A stretch of DNA of 23,398 nucleotides from an uncultured Phascolarctobacterium sp. (GTDB lineage: Bacteria; Bacillota; Negativicutes; Acidaminococcales; Acidaminococcaceae): assembly GCF_900753045.1 (NCBI RefSeq), contig NZ_CAADXO010000084.1, forward strand, positions 1-23,398, read 5' to 3'. A program made the translations under genes and the position numbers. The notes under the pieces are model-generated. The model was given only the letters and a program-made list of their open reading frames with translations. It searched no databases and was not told where the DNA came from. This document shows positions 13,622-22,415 of this stretch, in pieces. Each line of letters opens with the position of its first letter. Position 1 is the first letter of the stretch.

Positions 13622-13650
13622 ATTTTACTATTCTTTAGTCAAAAAGTCAA
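13622..13650 (-). promoter_or_regulatory. ssrA: Promoter of tmRNA
   Basis: On the minus strand TTGACT (13645-13650), a 17-nt spacer and TAAAAT (13622-13627). The predicted start leaves a 5' leader of roughly 37 nt containing a small hairpin (ATCGG...CCGAT), which RNase P would remove at the GGGG. This lets tmRNA be made independently of the rnr-smpB transcript. Confidence 0.8.
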
Positions 13651-13688
13651 ATCGCTGTGCATGAAGAATTTGTGAATTCACCCGTCTA

Positions 13689-14156
13689 TCAGCGATTTCT
13701 GTCCTTCAGCGCGCGCTCCATCTCGCGCTTTGCGTCGCGCTTGGCCATGTCCTGACGCTTATCGTACAGCTTCTTGCCTACTGCCAGCGCCAGCTCCATC
13801 TTCACCAGACCATGCTTAAAGTACAGCTTGAGCGGTACAAGCGCATAGCCTTTTTCCTTCACCTTGCCGATGAGCTTGTTAATCTCCGCACGGTGCAGCA
13901 AAAGACGGCGGCTGCGCAGCGGATCATGGTTAAAGATGTTGCCATGGTCGTAGGGACTGATGTGCAGATTATACACAAAGACCTCCGCCTGACGTGTTAC
14001 CTGCGCATAGCTGTCCTTCATGTTTGCCTTGCCCGCACGCAGGGACTTTACCTCCGTACCGGTCAGTGCAATGCCTGCCTCAAAGGTTTCGTAAATGGTA
14101 AAGTCATGGCGTGCCTTACGATTTTCTGCTATAATTTTAATCTTTTGTTCTGCCAT
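13689..14156 (-). CDS. smpB: SmpB, tmRNA-binding protein
   Basis: 155 aa, standard length. SmpB binds the tRNA-like part of tmRNA and brings it to stalled ribosomes. Family motifs in order: IIAENRKARHDFTIYETFEAG at the N-terminus, ALTGTEVKSLRAGKANMKDSY near residue 31, NLHISPYDHGN near 63, RRLLLHRAEI near 83, YALVPLKLYF near 104, and the basic tail KLYDKRQDMAKRDAKREMER. That tail folds in the mRNA channel in known SmpBs. The ATG lies 2 nt after the rnr stop, so translation is probably coupled to RNase R; a GGAAAAG sequence within the rnr end may serve as ribosome site. tmRNA follows directly. Confidence 0.97.
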   Translation of the reverse strand: MAEQKIKIIAENRKARHDFTIYETFEAGIALTGTEVKSLRAGKANMKDSYAQVTRQAEVFVYNLHISPYDHGNIFNHDPLRSRRLLLHRAEINKLIGKVKEKGYALVPLKLYFKHGLVKMELALAVGKKLYDKRQDMAKRDAKREMERALKDRNR

Positions 14157-14158
14157 AA

Positions 14159-16522
14159 TTATCTGCTTTTCCTATTCTTTTTTCTGCTCTTTTTGCCGGA
14201 CTTGCTGCCACCCTTAGAGCTGCTCTTCGGTGCAGGCTTGCCGTGCTTAGCGCTGCGGCGTCCGGCCTCTTTATTCTTCGCACCCTTGTGCTTTTTCTTC
14301 TGCGTTTCCGCACTAATAGCGATGCTCTGCGAACTGCGTCCGCTGCTCGGCTTCTGCTTCATCAGCAGCTGCTGGCGGATGTGCTCACGCACGCCTGCAT
14401 TCTCCCCTGCCATGATGAAGTCGATGCTCACGTCGCTGATATTTACCTGCAGCACCTCAATGCGCACCTTATCACCCAGACGATAGGTGTGACCGCTGTG
14501 CGTGCCGACGAGCGCATAACGCTCCTCGTAATATTCGTAGTAATCATCCATCAGGCTGGAAATATGCACCAGGCCTTCAACACCATTTTCCAGCTCAACA
14601 AACATACCGAAGGCCGTCACGCCGGAAATAACGCCGTCAAATTCTTCGCCGATATGGTCTGCCATATATTCGCACATTTTGAGGTCAACGGTTGCACGCT
14701 CCGCATCCGCTGCCGCACGCTCGCGAATGGAGGAATGGTCGGCAATAATATCCAGCTTATCGCCCAGCTTTTCGGCATCTGCTTCCTTCAGCGTGGGCTT
14801 AGCCATCCAGGCGCGCAGCAGGCGATGCACGATAAGGTCCGGATAACGGCGGATTGGCGAGGTAAAGTGCGTATAATACTTCGCCGCCAAGCCGAAGTGA
14901 CCGATATTATCCGTCTGGTAAACTGCCTGCTTCATGGAGCGCAGTGCTACCGTAGTTACCAGGCGTTCTTCCGGACGCCCGGCGATTTCCTTCACAGCCT
15001 GCTGAATATCCATCGGCTCCGTTTCTTCCTTAGGAATAAATTTAATATTAAAGTTTGCCAACAGCTTGGCGAATTCCTGCATCTTTTCCTCGTTCGGAAT
15101 ATCATGCACGCGGTAGATAAACGGCCAGTGCTGATTAAACATATGCTGAGCAACGGTTTCGTTAGCCGCCAGCATGAACTCCTCGATAATAGATTCCGCA
15201 TTACCGTGGATGCGCTGCACAATTTCAATCGGATGCAGCTTTTCGTCCAGAATAACCTTCTGCTCCGGCAAATCAAAGTCCACAGCACCGCGGCGCGCAC
15301 GCTTGTCATGCAAAATCTGGCGCAAAATATCCATGCGGGCAATCATCGGCAAAATGTCCTCATACTTGTCGCACATTTCCTTGTCGCCTGCCAAAATCGC
15401 ACGCACAATATTGTAGCTCAAACGATGACGGACATTGATAACCGCCGGGAAAATCTCGTAGCCAAGAACCTTGCCCATTTTGTCGATATGCATCTCGCAA
15501 GCCATAGACAAACGATCCTCACCGGCATTCAGGCTGCAGATGCCGTTCGACAAGCGCTCCGGCAGCATCGGCAGTACGCGGTCGACAAGATAAACGCTAG
15601 TGCCGCGCTCTCTTGCTTCCTTATCCAGCACGCTGTCCTCGGTAACATAATAGCTGACATCCGCAATATAAACGCCCAGCAGGTATTCGTTATCGTTAAT
15701 CTGCTCTACATAAACCGCATCGTCCAAGTCCTTGGCATCCTCGCCGTCGACGGTTACGACAGTGCGCTCACGCAGGTCACGACGTCCTGCCAGCTCACTC
15801 TTTTTAATAGACTTCGGCACCTTGCGCGAAGCCTCCAGCACTTCATCCGGGAAGGTCAGCGGCAGATCATTCTGCTTGATAATCGACAGAATCTCCAGTC
15901 CTACATCACCGATGTTGCCCAAAACCTCGGTAACCTTGCCCTCAGCCTTGCGGTGCTCCTGCGGCCATTCGGTGATTTCCACTACTACCTTCTGACCGTC
16001 CTTCGCACCATTAAAATGCTTGCGCATAACATATACATCCTGACCGATGCGCTTATCGTCAGGCGTTACAAAGGCGAAATCACCGGTCTGGTGAAATACG
16101 CCTACAACTTTATTGTTAGCATGCGTAATGATACGCAGGATTTCGCCCTCAGGCTTTTTGCCCTGCGCCGCATTATTCACACGCGCCAGCACACGGTCAT
16201 TGTTCATCGCACCATGCAATGCGCGCGGCGGAATGAACACGTCCGGTCTATCGCCCTTGTTATCCGGAATAACAAAGCCAAAGCCCTTGCTCGTCAGCTG
16301 AAAGCGTCCTGCAACCAGGCCCATTTTCTCCGGCAGGCCGTATGTTTCAAAGCGTGTTTTGATAATCTCGCCGTTCTGCTCCAGCGCCAGCAGCTCGTCC
16401 CAAAACTTATTGGGATTAACATCATGCCCCAGCACATCCACCAGCTCCTCCGAGGTCATCGGTGCATAGCTTTCTTCACGCATAAAATTTAATATTTTTT
16501 CACGTACATCCTTCGTCTGCAT
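14159..16522 (-). CDS. rnr: Ribonuclease R
   Basis: 787 aa from ATG 16522 (AGAGG 8 nt upstream); the frame is open further upstream but overlaps the preceding gene. RNase R is a processive 3'-5' exoribonuclease that unwinds structured RNA and degrades mRNA from trans-translation. Domain order: winged helix at residues 1-60 (EKILNFMREESYAPMTSEEL), cold-shock/OB domains around 65-215, and the RNB catalytic domain about 230-590 with the Asp cluster VDGEDAKDLDDAVY. The S1 domain follows, about 630-715 (FDGVISGVTAFGMFVELENG). A Lys/Arg/Ser-rich tail of about 60 residues ends the protein, as in E. coli RNase R. It starts 10 nt after the thioesterase stop and is translationally linked to smpB. Confidence 0.97.
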   Translation of the reverse strand: MQTKDVREKILNFMREESYAPMTSEELVDVLGHDVNPNKFWDELLALEQNGEIIKTRFETYGLPEKMGLVAGRFQLTSKGFGFVIPDNKGDRPDVFIPPRALHGAMNNDRVLARVNNAAQGKKPEGEILRIITHANNKVVGVFHQTGDFAFVTPDDKRIGQDVYVMRKHFNGAKDGQKVVVEITEWPQEHRKAEGKVTEVLGNIGDVGLEILSIIKQNDLPLTFPDEVLEASRKVPKSIKKSELAGRRDLRERTVVTVDGEDAKDLDDAVYVEQINDNEYLLGVYIADVSYYVTEDSVLDKEARERGTSVYLVDRVLPMLPERLSNGICSLNAGEDRLSMACEMHIDKMGKVLGYEIFPAVINVRHRLSYNIVRAILAGDKEMCDKYEDILPMIARMDILRQILHDKRARRGAVDFDLPEQKVILDEKLHPIEIVQRIHGNAESIIEEFMLAANETVAQHMFNQHWPFIYRVHDIPNEEKMQEFAKLLANFNIKFIPKEETEPMDIQQAVKEIAGRPEERLVTTVALRSMKQAVYQTDNIGHFGLAAKYYTHFTSPIRRYPDLIVHRLLRAWMAKPTLKEADAEKLGDKLDIIADHSSIRERAAADAERATVDLKMCEYMADHIGEEFDGVISGVTAFGMFVELENGVEGLVHISSLMDDYYEYYEERYALVGTHSGHTYRLGDKVRIEVLQVNISDVSIDFIMAGENAGVREHIRQQLLMKQKPSSGRSSQSIAISAETQKKKHKGAKNKEAGRRSAKHGKPAPKSSSKGGSKSGKKSRKKNRKSR

Positions 16523-16532
16523 AATTTTACCT

Positions 16533-16994
16533 CTATTCTTCTTCACCCTCGCCTGCGGCGAGCTTGCGCGACGGTTGCGGCGTTTCATCCACAATCATCA
16601 TCTTCGACAGACATTCCGCCAACAGCGTACCATCCTTTTTGCAGATAGTTCCTTGCATTTCCACCATACGCCCCTTGCGCTTCAGCTCGCGCCCGGTGCA
16701 GACAACCTCTTCACCTATCGCCAACGGCTGACGGTAGCGGATTTCAATCTTCGCCGTATAGGAAGGCTTGCCCTCCTTGGCAAAAAGATAATTGCCTGTC
16801 ACCTCATCCAACAATACGGCTACCAGTCCGCCGTGCATACGACCGGGATAGCTTTGGTGCTCCCGCCGCGGCGTAAAATACGCTGTGCACTTGTCGTCGT
16901 CAATTTCAAAACGCATATGCAATCCGCTGGGATTATCCTTGCCACAGGCAAAGCACCAGCTGTATTCGTTATTATTCAACAGTGACTTATCCAT
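16533..16994 (-). CDS. PaaI-type hotdog thioesterase
   Basis: 153 aa from ATG 16994; the frame runs 24 codons further upstream into the preceding gene but lacks family similarity there. The N-terminus CFACGKDNPSGLHMRF is typical of a hotdog thioesterase subgroup, and HQSYPGRMHGGLVAVLLDEVTGN is the core helix with the catalytic-region Gly/Asp/Glu. A strand pair IEIRYRQPLAIGEEVVCTG completes the fold. Such enzymes hydrolyse acyl-CoA thioesters in the cytoplasm; the substrate here is unknown. The C-terminus is a Glu-rich tail. It lies between the alpha/beta hydrolase (28 nt gap) and rnr (10 nt gap), inside what in many Firmicutes is a direct esterase-rnr junction. Confidence 0.9.
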   Translation of the reverse strand: MDKSLLNNNEYSWCFACGKDNPSGLHMRFEIDDDKCTAYFTPRREHQSYPGRMHGGLVAVLLDEVTGNYLFAKEGKPSYTAKIEIRYRQPLAIGEEVVCTGRELKRKGRMVEMQGTICKKDGTLLAECLSKMMIVDETPQPSRKLAAGEGEEE

Positions 16995-17022
16995 ATTTCT
17001 TCGTTTACCCTTCAATATCCTT

Positions 17023-17763
17023 TTATTCCGCAAAAAAATCGGCGATTTCCTTAAAAACTGCCTCATGCTCGCGGTCCAGTGTCAAAATGTGCCCGCTGTG
17101 TTCAAACCATACCAGCCTTCTGCCGGCGGCTGCAGTCAATTTATTATAGATATATTCGGCACTGCGCGGCTGCACGGTATGCTCTGTTTTCGACTGCAAA
17201 ATCAGGCAGGGGATTTTGATTTCTGCCAGCAGCTTATTTTTGCATTCATTGAGCATCTTAAAAAGGCTCATCAGCGGCTTCGTCGGCATTTTAGCATAGG
17301 AAATGCAATATTCCTGCAGCTCCTGATAATTCTTCTTATGCTTGGGCAGATAGTGGATGAAAAAGCGCAAGAACGCCAACAGCGGCGCACGCTTATCCTG
17401 CACAAAAATCGGTGCCGAAATAAAGGCAGCCTTCTTTACCGGCAGCTTTGCTGCCAGCTTAATGGCCAGCAGCCCGCCCATGGAAAGGCCCGCCACATAA
17501 ACGCTGTCAAAACGCGCCAACAGCTCCAGGCATTCCGCTTCGGCAGCAGCATACCAATCCGTCGCGGTGGTTGCCTCCAGGTCTTTGATACTCGTGCCGT
17601 GGCCGGGAAGGCGCACACAGCTCACAGTATAGCCAAGCGCATGCAGATAATCACCCAGCGGACGCATTTCCGACGGCGCACCGGTGTAACCATGCAAGAG
17701 CAAAACTGCCTTATTATTCTTTCCTTCCAGCAGAAATGATTCTGCACCTTCAATTATCCGCAC
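17023..17763 (-). CDS. Alpha/beta hydrolase, Est30/YvaK-like carboxylesterase
   Basis: 246 aa from GTG 17763, which has GAGGTG 6 nt upstream; another GTG three codons earlier overlaps that site. Fold motifs: AVLLLHGYTGAPSEM near residue 20 (oxyanion loop), VRLPGHGTS near 51, nucleophile elbow VYVAGLSMGGLLAI near 89 (Ser), and the late HSGHILTLD with the catalytic His. The acid position reads SKTEHTVQP where related esterases usually have Asp, so Glu may serve or another residue does. The gene order esterase-rnr-smpB-ssrA matches the secG-yvaK-rnr-smpB-ssrA arrangement of Firmicutes, supporting a YvaK-like assignment; secG itself is not seen here. Confidence 0.9.
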   Translation of the reverse strand: MRIIEGAESFLLEGKNNKAVLLLHGYTGAPSEMRPLGDYLHALGYTVSCVRLPGHGTSIKDLEATTATDWYAAAEAECLELLARFDSVYVAGLSMGGLLAIKLAAKLPVKKAAFISAPIFVQDKRAPLLAFLRFFIHYLPKHKKNYQELQEYCISYAKMPTKPLMSLFKMLNECKNKLLAEIKIPCLILQSKTEHTVQPRSAEYIYNKLTAAAGRRLVWFEHSGHILTLDREHEAVFKEIADFFAE

Positions 17764-17798
17764 TGGCTTCACCTCAAAATTATTCTATACTAATTTAT

Positions 17799-17804
17799 AT
17801 TATA
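17799..17804 (-). promoter_or_regulatory. Candidate -10 box for the hydrolase-rnr-smpB run
   Basis: TATAAT on the minus strand about 36 nt before the hydrolase GTG. It lies immediately after the terminator hairpin at 17813. No good -35 is visible at the right distance because that region is occupied by the T-run. Confidence 0.45.
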
Positions 17805-17808
17805 TCAT

Positions 17809-17838
17809 AAAAAAAGCATACTGATTACAGCATGCTTT
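17809..17838 (-). terminator. Terminator downstream of the GT39 gene
   Basis: On the minus strand AAAGCATGCTG (17838-17828) pairs with CAGTATGCTTT (17823-17813) with one mismatch and a 4-nt loop, then TTTTTATG follows. It lies about 120 nt past the glycosyltransferase stop and separates the two leftward operons. Confidence 0.8.
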
Positions 17839-17961
17839 GATTTTGCAAGAACTTCATACATTGCGAGATAGGAAAAGGACCGGAATTTAAGAAATTCCTC
17901 AAACCCCAGCCCTTCTTCAGTTTATAATGTTAATTTTATCGCAACAATTGATTATTAATAC

Positions 17962-19521
17962 TCAATTTTGCTCCAGCAGATAAATATCGCTGATTTCCTT
18001 TACTGTGCGCACATTATTCGGCAACGGACCTGCCTTCTGCACGCGACGGTATTCCAAACCGCGCACCAGCAGATATTTTTTGCTGCCGTCACGCAACGCA
18101 TCAGTCAAAGCACCGGTCTGCGGAATCATTTCGATACCGGGCTTACCTGCATAATACATGAAGCCGGGGCGCAGGAACTTATCGACATAAACAGGCGTCT
18201 GCTGCTCACATTGCTCCTTATACACGCTGCTCATAGTTTTTACACTGAAGCGGTCAGCAATCACAGGCATCACAAAAGCAAAGGCCACGCACATCGTCAC
18301 AGCGCCGATCATCACATGCAGCCAGGATGCCAGCTCGATATCGCGATAATACAGCAGAGCGAAAACTGCCGCTGCACCCAAAAGCAAGGTCAGCACGCCC
18401 AACATCACCAGGCTGAAGTCAGCTTCCGGCAGATACTGCGCACCGATAATCCAGCCCACGCCAAGCAGGACAAACATAATACCGCTGCCTGCCGCCCAAC
18501 CGTAAAAGGTTGTATTATGACGCAGTCTGCTTTGCATTCTCGCTATATTCCAGCCAATAATTACCGCCATAGCAGGGAACAAAGGCAGAATATAGGATAC
18601 AAGCTTTGTTTTGCAGATAGTAAAGAACAGCAGCACGAAAATCCACCAAACGTGGAAGAACAGCAGCTTACGCATATCATCTATACGGCTTTCGCTTACA
18701 GATGCCTTCGCAGCCTGCCACAGCATACCGGTCCAGGGGAACAAGCCTAAGATTATTACAGGAAAATAATACCAGAAGGTAACGCGATTGGCATGCTCAG
18801 CCGTAGTAAAGCGCGTTATATTGTGAAAGCCCAGGAAGGTATTGATAAATTCCATGCCATGCACGGTATACATAGCGTAATACCAAGGTGATGCGATGAG
18901 AAAATAGAGCAATAAACCACGAATAACATGCATGCGCAAAATCTCACGCAGCTGGCCCATTGCCACCAGATACAGAAAAATTATCGCTCCCGGAAAAACT
19001 ATACCGATAGGACCTTTGGTAACGGTAGCCAGCGCCATGCACACATACATCAGCCAATAACGCTTATGGATAAAGCTCAGCAGCGCACCGGTCATAAAAA
19101 AGAGCAGCGTCGTATCTGTCACCGCCGCCTTGCCCATGTAGAAAAATTCTACACAGCTTGTAAGAATCATCGCAGACCAGAAGCCTGCACGTTCATTAAA
19201 CAGACCGGTAATACCTACATACATCATCACAGAGGTGCCGCAGGCCATCAATGCCGCAGGAAAGCGGGCCGCAAACTCACCGTCACCGAAAATAAACTGA
19301 GCAACAGCAACCAGCCAATAATACATTGGCGGCTTATCATACCAGAAATTGCCAAAAATTCTCGGTGACAAAAAATCACCGGCAGCCAGCATCTCTCTAG
19401 CTGTTTCCGCATATACCGGTTCATCCGGATCCAGCAGCGGAATGCTGCCGATACCGAACATAATCATAAATAACGCAGTACCTGCTACAATAAGCAGGCT
19501 GTTTTTTTCAATCTGATTCAT
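17962..19521 (-). CDS. ArnT-like GT39 family glycosyltransferase
   Basis: 519 aa, multi-spanning. GT39/ArnT enzymes move a sugar from an undecaprenyl-phosphate carrier to an envelope acceptor (lipid A in ArnT) on the outer face of the inner membrane. Family marks lie in the first periplasmic loop after span 1: LLDPDEPVYAETAREMLAAG near residue 29, FWYDKPPMYYWLVA near 59, and AARFPAALMA near 84. VTKGPIGIVFPGAI appears near 166. About 11-12 hydrophobic spans follow, then a C-terminal soluble part of roughly 90 residues. The ATG at 19521 is preceded by GAGGGATGG about 6-10 nt away. It is 42 nt behind the YbhN-like gene and is the last gene of the run. Acceptor and sugar cannot be read from sequence. 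Confidence 0.88.
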   Translation of the reverse strand: MNQIEKNSLLIVAGTALFMIMFGIGSIPLLDPDEPVYAETAREMLAAGDFLSPRIFGNFWYDKPPMYYWLVAVAQFIFGDGEFAARFPAALMACGTSVMMYVGITGLFNERAGFWSAMILTSCVEFFYMGKAAVTDTTLLFFMTGALLSFIHKRYWLMYVCMALATVTKGPIGIVFPGAIIFLYLVAMGQLREILRMHVIRGLLLYFLIASPWYYAMYTVHGMEFINTFLGFHNITRFTTAEHANRVTFWYYFPVIILGLFPWTGMLWQAAKASVSESRIDDMRKLLFFHVWWIFVLLFFTICKTKLVSYILPLFPAMAVIIGWNIARMQSRLRHNTTFYGWAAGSGIMFVLLGVGWIIGAQYLPEADFSLVMLGVLTLLLGAAAVFALLYYRDIELASWLHVMIGAVTMCVAFAFVMPVIADRFSVKTMSSVYKEQCEQQTPVYVDKFLRPGFMYYAGKPGIEMIPQTGALTDALRDGSKKYLLVRGLEYRRVQKAGPLPNNVRTVKEISDIYLLEQN

Positions 19522-19563
19522 CAGTTTCCATCCCTCAAAATAACTTCAAATTTTATCTTATAG

Positions 19564-20583
19564 CTACTCATTTTTCTTACCCTCGGTAGTTTTGCTTTTG
19601 AGCGATGCCATATTCAGCACATCGCTGCCAAAGGCCCTGATTGTTACTACCGCTCCCAGCATAAAGGGCAGATATTCTGCCGTAAAGCGCCAGAGAACTG
19701 CCATAATACCTTCAACACCGTTAGGCAGAATATTGGAAAACAGCACCAAGAAGCCTGCCTCCGCCACACCGCTGCCACCGGGTGTCGGCGAAAAATACAG
19801 TATTAAATTCAGCAGCACCATGCGTCCCATAACCTGCTCCAGGTCAAAATCAATATTCAGACCGGTGAAATACGCAGGCACGGTGGCATAGATAAAGAGC
19901 AGGCTCACACCGGATTCAATAAACGCACGGAAAACCATCTTCGGATGCTTGCCCATAACTACAACGGCATTTTTAAATTCGTTATACCAGATAAAGCAGT
20001 TGCGCTGCGTAGTAAACGAAAGCTTGCGGGTAAACCACATAATCGCCCGCTCGGGATAACGTGTTTGCAGCAAGGAAATAACGATTATCGGCAACGATAT
20101 AAACAGCACCGAAAGAATCGTCAGTACCGACGCCGGCATCCATTTTACTATATCCTCGTCACTATGCAGAACCACCGGAACCAGCAGAATAAGAAAGATA
20201 ATGGACATGACGGTGCGCACCAAAACTACTACCGTAGATTTGGCTACGGGCACCCCGGCCTTACGCATAAACATAACCTGAGCAATAGCGCCACCGCTGG
20301 CACCCGGCGTTACCAACGCCAAAAAGTAGTTGCTCAGAACTACATTCACTATCTGATGAAAGGTCAGCTTCTCGTCCGTCACCGAAGCCAGGGTTATCAG
20401 ACGCAGGCCGTCAAAAATCAAGCCTATCGCAAGGCATGACAAAGCCAGCAGAATACAGCGAGGCTCAAACATCGTCAGGTATTCCAAGGTCCGTATATCA
20501 AATGTGAAATAAATAACCGCCGCCGAAATCAGCAGGACGAAGCCAAAAAGCAGACCTAGGCGGAACAATAATTTTTTATTCAT
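19564..20583 (-). CDS. YbhN/UPF0104-type membrane protein (LPG-synthase TM-like, possible flippase)
   Basis: 339 aa with about eight hydrophobic spans. It carries the two signatures of the lysylphosphatidylglycerol-synthase transmembrane/UPF0104 family: VTPGASGGAIAQVMFMRKAG near residue 92 and SPTPGGSGVAEAGF near 264. The catalytic LPG-synthase cytoplasmic domain is absent, so this is the membrane half alone, a form thought to move lipids or lipid-linked sugars. The ATG at 20583 has GGAG 8-9 nt upstream. It lies between a YdjC-type deacetylase and a GT39 glycosyltransferase, about 40 nt from each; together they suggest processing of a lipid-linked glycan. Confidence 0.88.
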   Translation of the reverse strand: MNKKLLFRLGLLFGFVLLISAAVIYFTFDIRTLEYLTMFEPRCILLALSCLAIGLIFDGLRLITLASVTDEKLTFHQIVNVVLSNYFLALVTPGASGGAIAQVMFMRKAGVPVAKSTVVVLVRTVMSIIFLILLVPVVLHSDEDIVKWMPASVLTILSVLFISLPIIVISLLQTRYPERAIMWFTRKLSFTTQRNCFIWYNEFKNAVVVMGKHPKMVFRAFIESGVSLLFIYATVPAYFTGLNIDFDLEQVMGRMVLLNLILYFSPTPGGSGVAEAGFLVLFSNILPNGVEGIMAVLWRFTAEYLPFMLGAVVTIRAFGSDVLNMASLKSKTTEGKKNE

Positions 20584-20623
20584 CTAACAGACTCCAAATG
20601 AGCTTATTTTTTATACAAGAGCT

Positions 20624-21472
20624 TTAGCAGGCCGTAAAATTAACAGGCTGAATATGCTCCTGCTCCAACAGCTTTTTATTGCCGCTGTCAAGGTACGCCT
20701 GCAGCTCATCCTGCCAATGATATTGCCAGGGAAATATTTTTCCCAAGGCAGCAGAATCAAGGCCGGGATGCGTCATCAGCTCGCTGACACCGTCAGGAAG
20801 CTGATGCAGGATGTTGCCTACCAGCTCCGCATTCAGATGACCGCCTGCCAGCATGCCGAAGAAATGCTGTGGATGCTGCAGTCCAAGGTTGTCGGCGCGC
20901 TGCGCCGCCATCTGAGCACAAAAGCTGAGCCCGCTGCGTCCGATCATTCTGCCGATACCTGTATGAAAGCCTCCGGTAAAGGTATAGGCCTCCTTAGGTA
21001 TACGTACCCTTATAATATTATACTCATTACAGAGCTTTAATACAAGTGCATTAATTCCCGGCAGCACATGCGTATGCTGATGACTGTCGATATGCGTAAT
21101 GTTTATTTTGGCTTCCAGCGCCCTTTCGATTTGCGCGCGCAGCTCCGCTTCCAGCTCGCTGCGCTTGACGCTGCCGCTGTAAAAGCGCTTGGCAAAGGCA
21201 ACGTAATCAGGCAAAAACAGACCCTGCTCATCCAGCAGACTGCTGACCTTGCCTGCAGGCAGCACAGGCGCCACGCTGCCGACAAGCGTCAGATGCACGC
21301 CTATACCGAGCTGAGGATTTTCCTGCGCCAGCTGCACAGCCTCCTGCCAGCAGAGCGCGCTGGGCATCAGTGAGGTGCTGGTAATAAATCCTTCCTTATA
21401 GCCCTTGATAATACCTGCGTTAATCAAAGGATGCAGGCCAAAATCATCTGCGTTAACAATAAGTTTTTTCAT
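20624..21472 (-). CDS. YdjC/ChbG/HpnK-family carbohydrate deacetylase
   Basis: 282 aa. This family removes acetyl groups from N-acetylated sugars with a metal in a TIM-like barrel. Motifs: LIVNADDFGLHPLINAGI at the N-terminus (metal Asp pair), LGIGVHLTLVGS near residue 56, THIDSHQHTHVLPG near 127 (metal His) and ELMTHPGLD near 230. The ATG starts 5 nt after the rnhC stop, so translation is probably coupled. Its neighbours, a UPF0104 membrane protein and a GT39 transferase, recall HpnK-type settings where a lipid-linked sugar is deacetylated. A role in envelope glycan modification is more likely here than chitobiose use, since no PTS or glycosidase gene is near. Confidence 0.9.
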   Translation of the reverse strand: MKKLIVNADDFGLHPLINAGIIKGYKEGFITSTSLMPSALCWQEAVQLAQENPQLGIGVHLTLVGSVAPVLPAGKVSSLLDEQGLFLPDYVAFAKRFYSGSVKRSELEAELRAQIERALEAKINITHIDSHQHTHVLPGINALVLKLCNEYNIIRVRIPKEAYTFTGGFHTGIGRMIGRSGLSFCAQMAAQRADNLGLQHPQHFFGMLAGGHLNAELVGNILHQLPDGVSELMTHPGLDSAALGKIFPWQYHWQDELQAYLDSGNKKLLEQEHIQPVNFTAC

Positions 21473-21477
21473 AATCT

Positions 21478-22413
21478 CTACACTCTTTTGTAATTGGCAA
21501 AGTGCAGCTTTACATATTCACGCAAAGCATCCTTGCCGTATTTTTCTGCTAAGCGGCGGGCGCAGGCCGTTGCCTGCTCGCCGCCGCCCTTAGGCAGCTC
21601 GCCTACGCCGGCCTGCTGCGCCAGCTCATCCATCGTCCGCAAGAAGCGGGCGCGGGCCAACACCGAGGCAGCGGCAACCGCCAGATTGCTTTCTGCCTTA
21701 GGCTGCTGGCGCACACTGCAGCCGGGGAAACGCTGCTGCAAAGCCTTTAAGTTTACCGTAGACTGGGTGAACTGGTCAATCAACGCGCTGTGGCAATCCT
21801 TTTGACGCTCCAGCACCTGACTGAGCGCCGCCACGTGACCATAGCCTAAAAGCTGATTGAGCTTGCCGCCGGCTGCCGCAACCTGCTCGTAGCGCAGGTT
21901 ATAAATCTTCGGCTTCAGCTCCAGCACGCTGTAATCAACAACTGTAGCCTTGATAACATCCTCCAGCTCCAGGATTTTTTTATCCGTCAGCAGCTTGCAG
22001 TCCTTAACGCCCGCAGCCTGCAGCTTCGCTGCCGTTGTATTGTCCACTACTGTGGCTGCCACAACCAGGCTGCCGAAGAAATCACCTTTACCGGATTCAT
22101 CACTGCCTGCCCACAGACCGTTGCTTACGGTTGCTCCTGCGACTGCAGGCTGCAGCTCATCAGACGCAGTCTGCACTCCTTCCAGCAGCAGCATTAATCT
22201 TTGCTTCAAGGCACTATCGCCGTTATAAACATGCGTCAGTCCCTTTTTTCCGTTATATATATTAATAGATGCCTTGGCCTCGCAAAACTGCACTGCAATC
22301 TGCTGGCCATAATTAATCGGCTTATCCTTAACAATACTGAAACCATCCTGACGGATTTTTTCTGCAGCCTCTGCCAGATAATCGGCAAAAGCCTTAGGTG
22401 TCAACTGTTTCAC
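21478..22413 (-). CDS. rnhC: Ribonuclease HIII
   Basis: 311 aa from GTG 22413, which has AGAGGAG about 7 nt upstream and lies 2 nt after the RND pump stop. An ATG-type start further upstream would overlap the pump gene and is not needed. Residues 1-80 are the N-terminal TBP-like substrate-binding domain of RNase HIII. The catalytic domain opens with the diagnostic GLWAGSDESGKGDFFG (Asp-Glu), then CKLLTDKKILELE, ALIDQFTQ (Asp) and KAESNLAVAAASVLAR (Glu). It cuts RNA in RNA-DNA hybrids. RNase HIII is a Firmicute-type enzyme, supporting the phylum assignment. It is probably cotranscribed with the pump, a common chance arrangement. Confidence 0.95.
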   Translation of the reverse strand: MKQLTPKAFADYLAEAAEKIRQDGFSIVKDKPINYGQQIAVQFCEAKASINIYNGKKGLTHVYNGDSALKQRLMLLLEGVQTASDELQPAVAGATVSNGLWAGSDESGKGDFFGSLVVAATVVDNTTAAKLQAAGVKDCKLLTDKKILELEDVIKATVVDYSVLELKPKIYNLRYEQVAAAGGKLNQLLGYGHVAALSQVLERQKDCHSALIDQFTQSTVNLKALQQRFPGCSVRQQPKAESNLAVAAASVLARARFLRTMDELAQQAGVGELPKGGGEQATACARRLAEKYGKDALREYVKLHFANYKRV

Positions 22414-22415
22414 GC

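Noticed and set aside
14243..16492. 749-codon open frame on the plus strand
   Set aside because: It is antisense to rnr, whose domains are unmistakable; its His/Gln/Asn-rich, motif-free translation is typical of a mirror frame.
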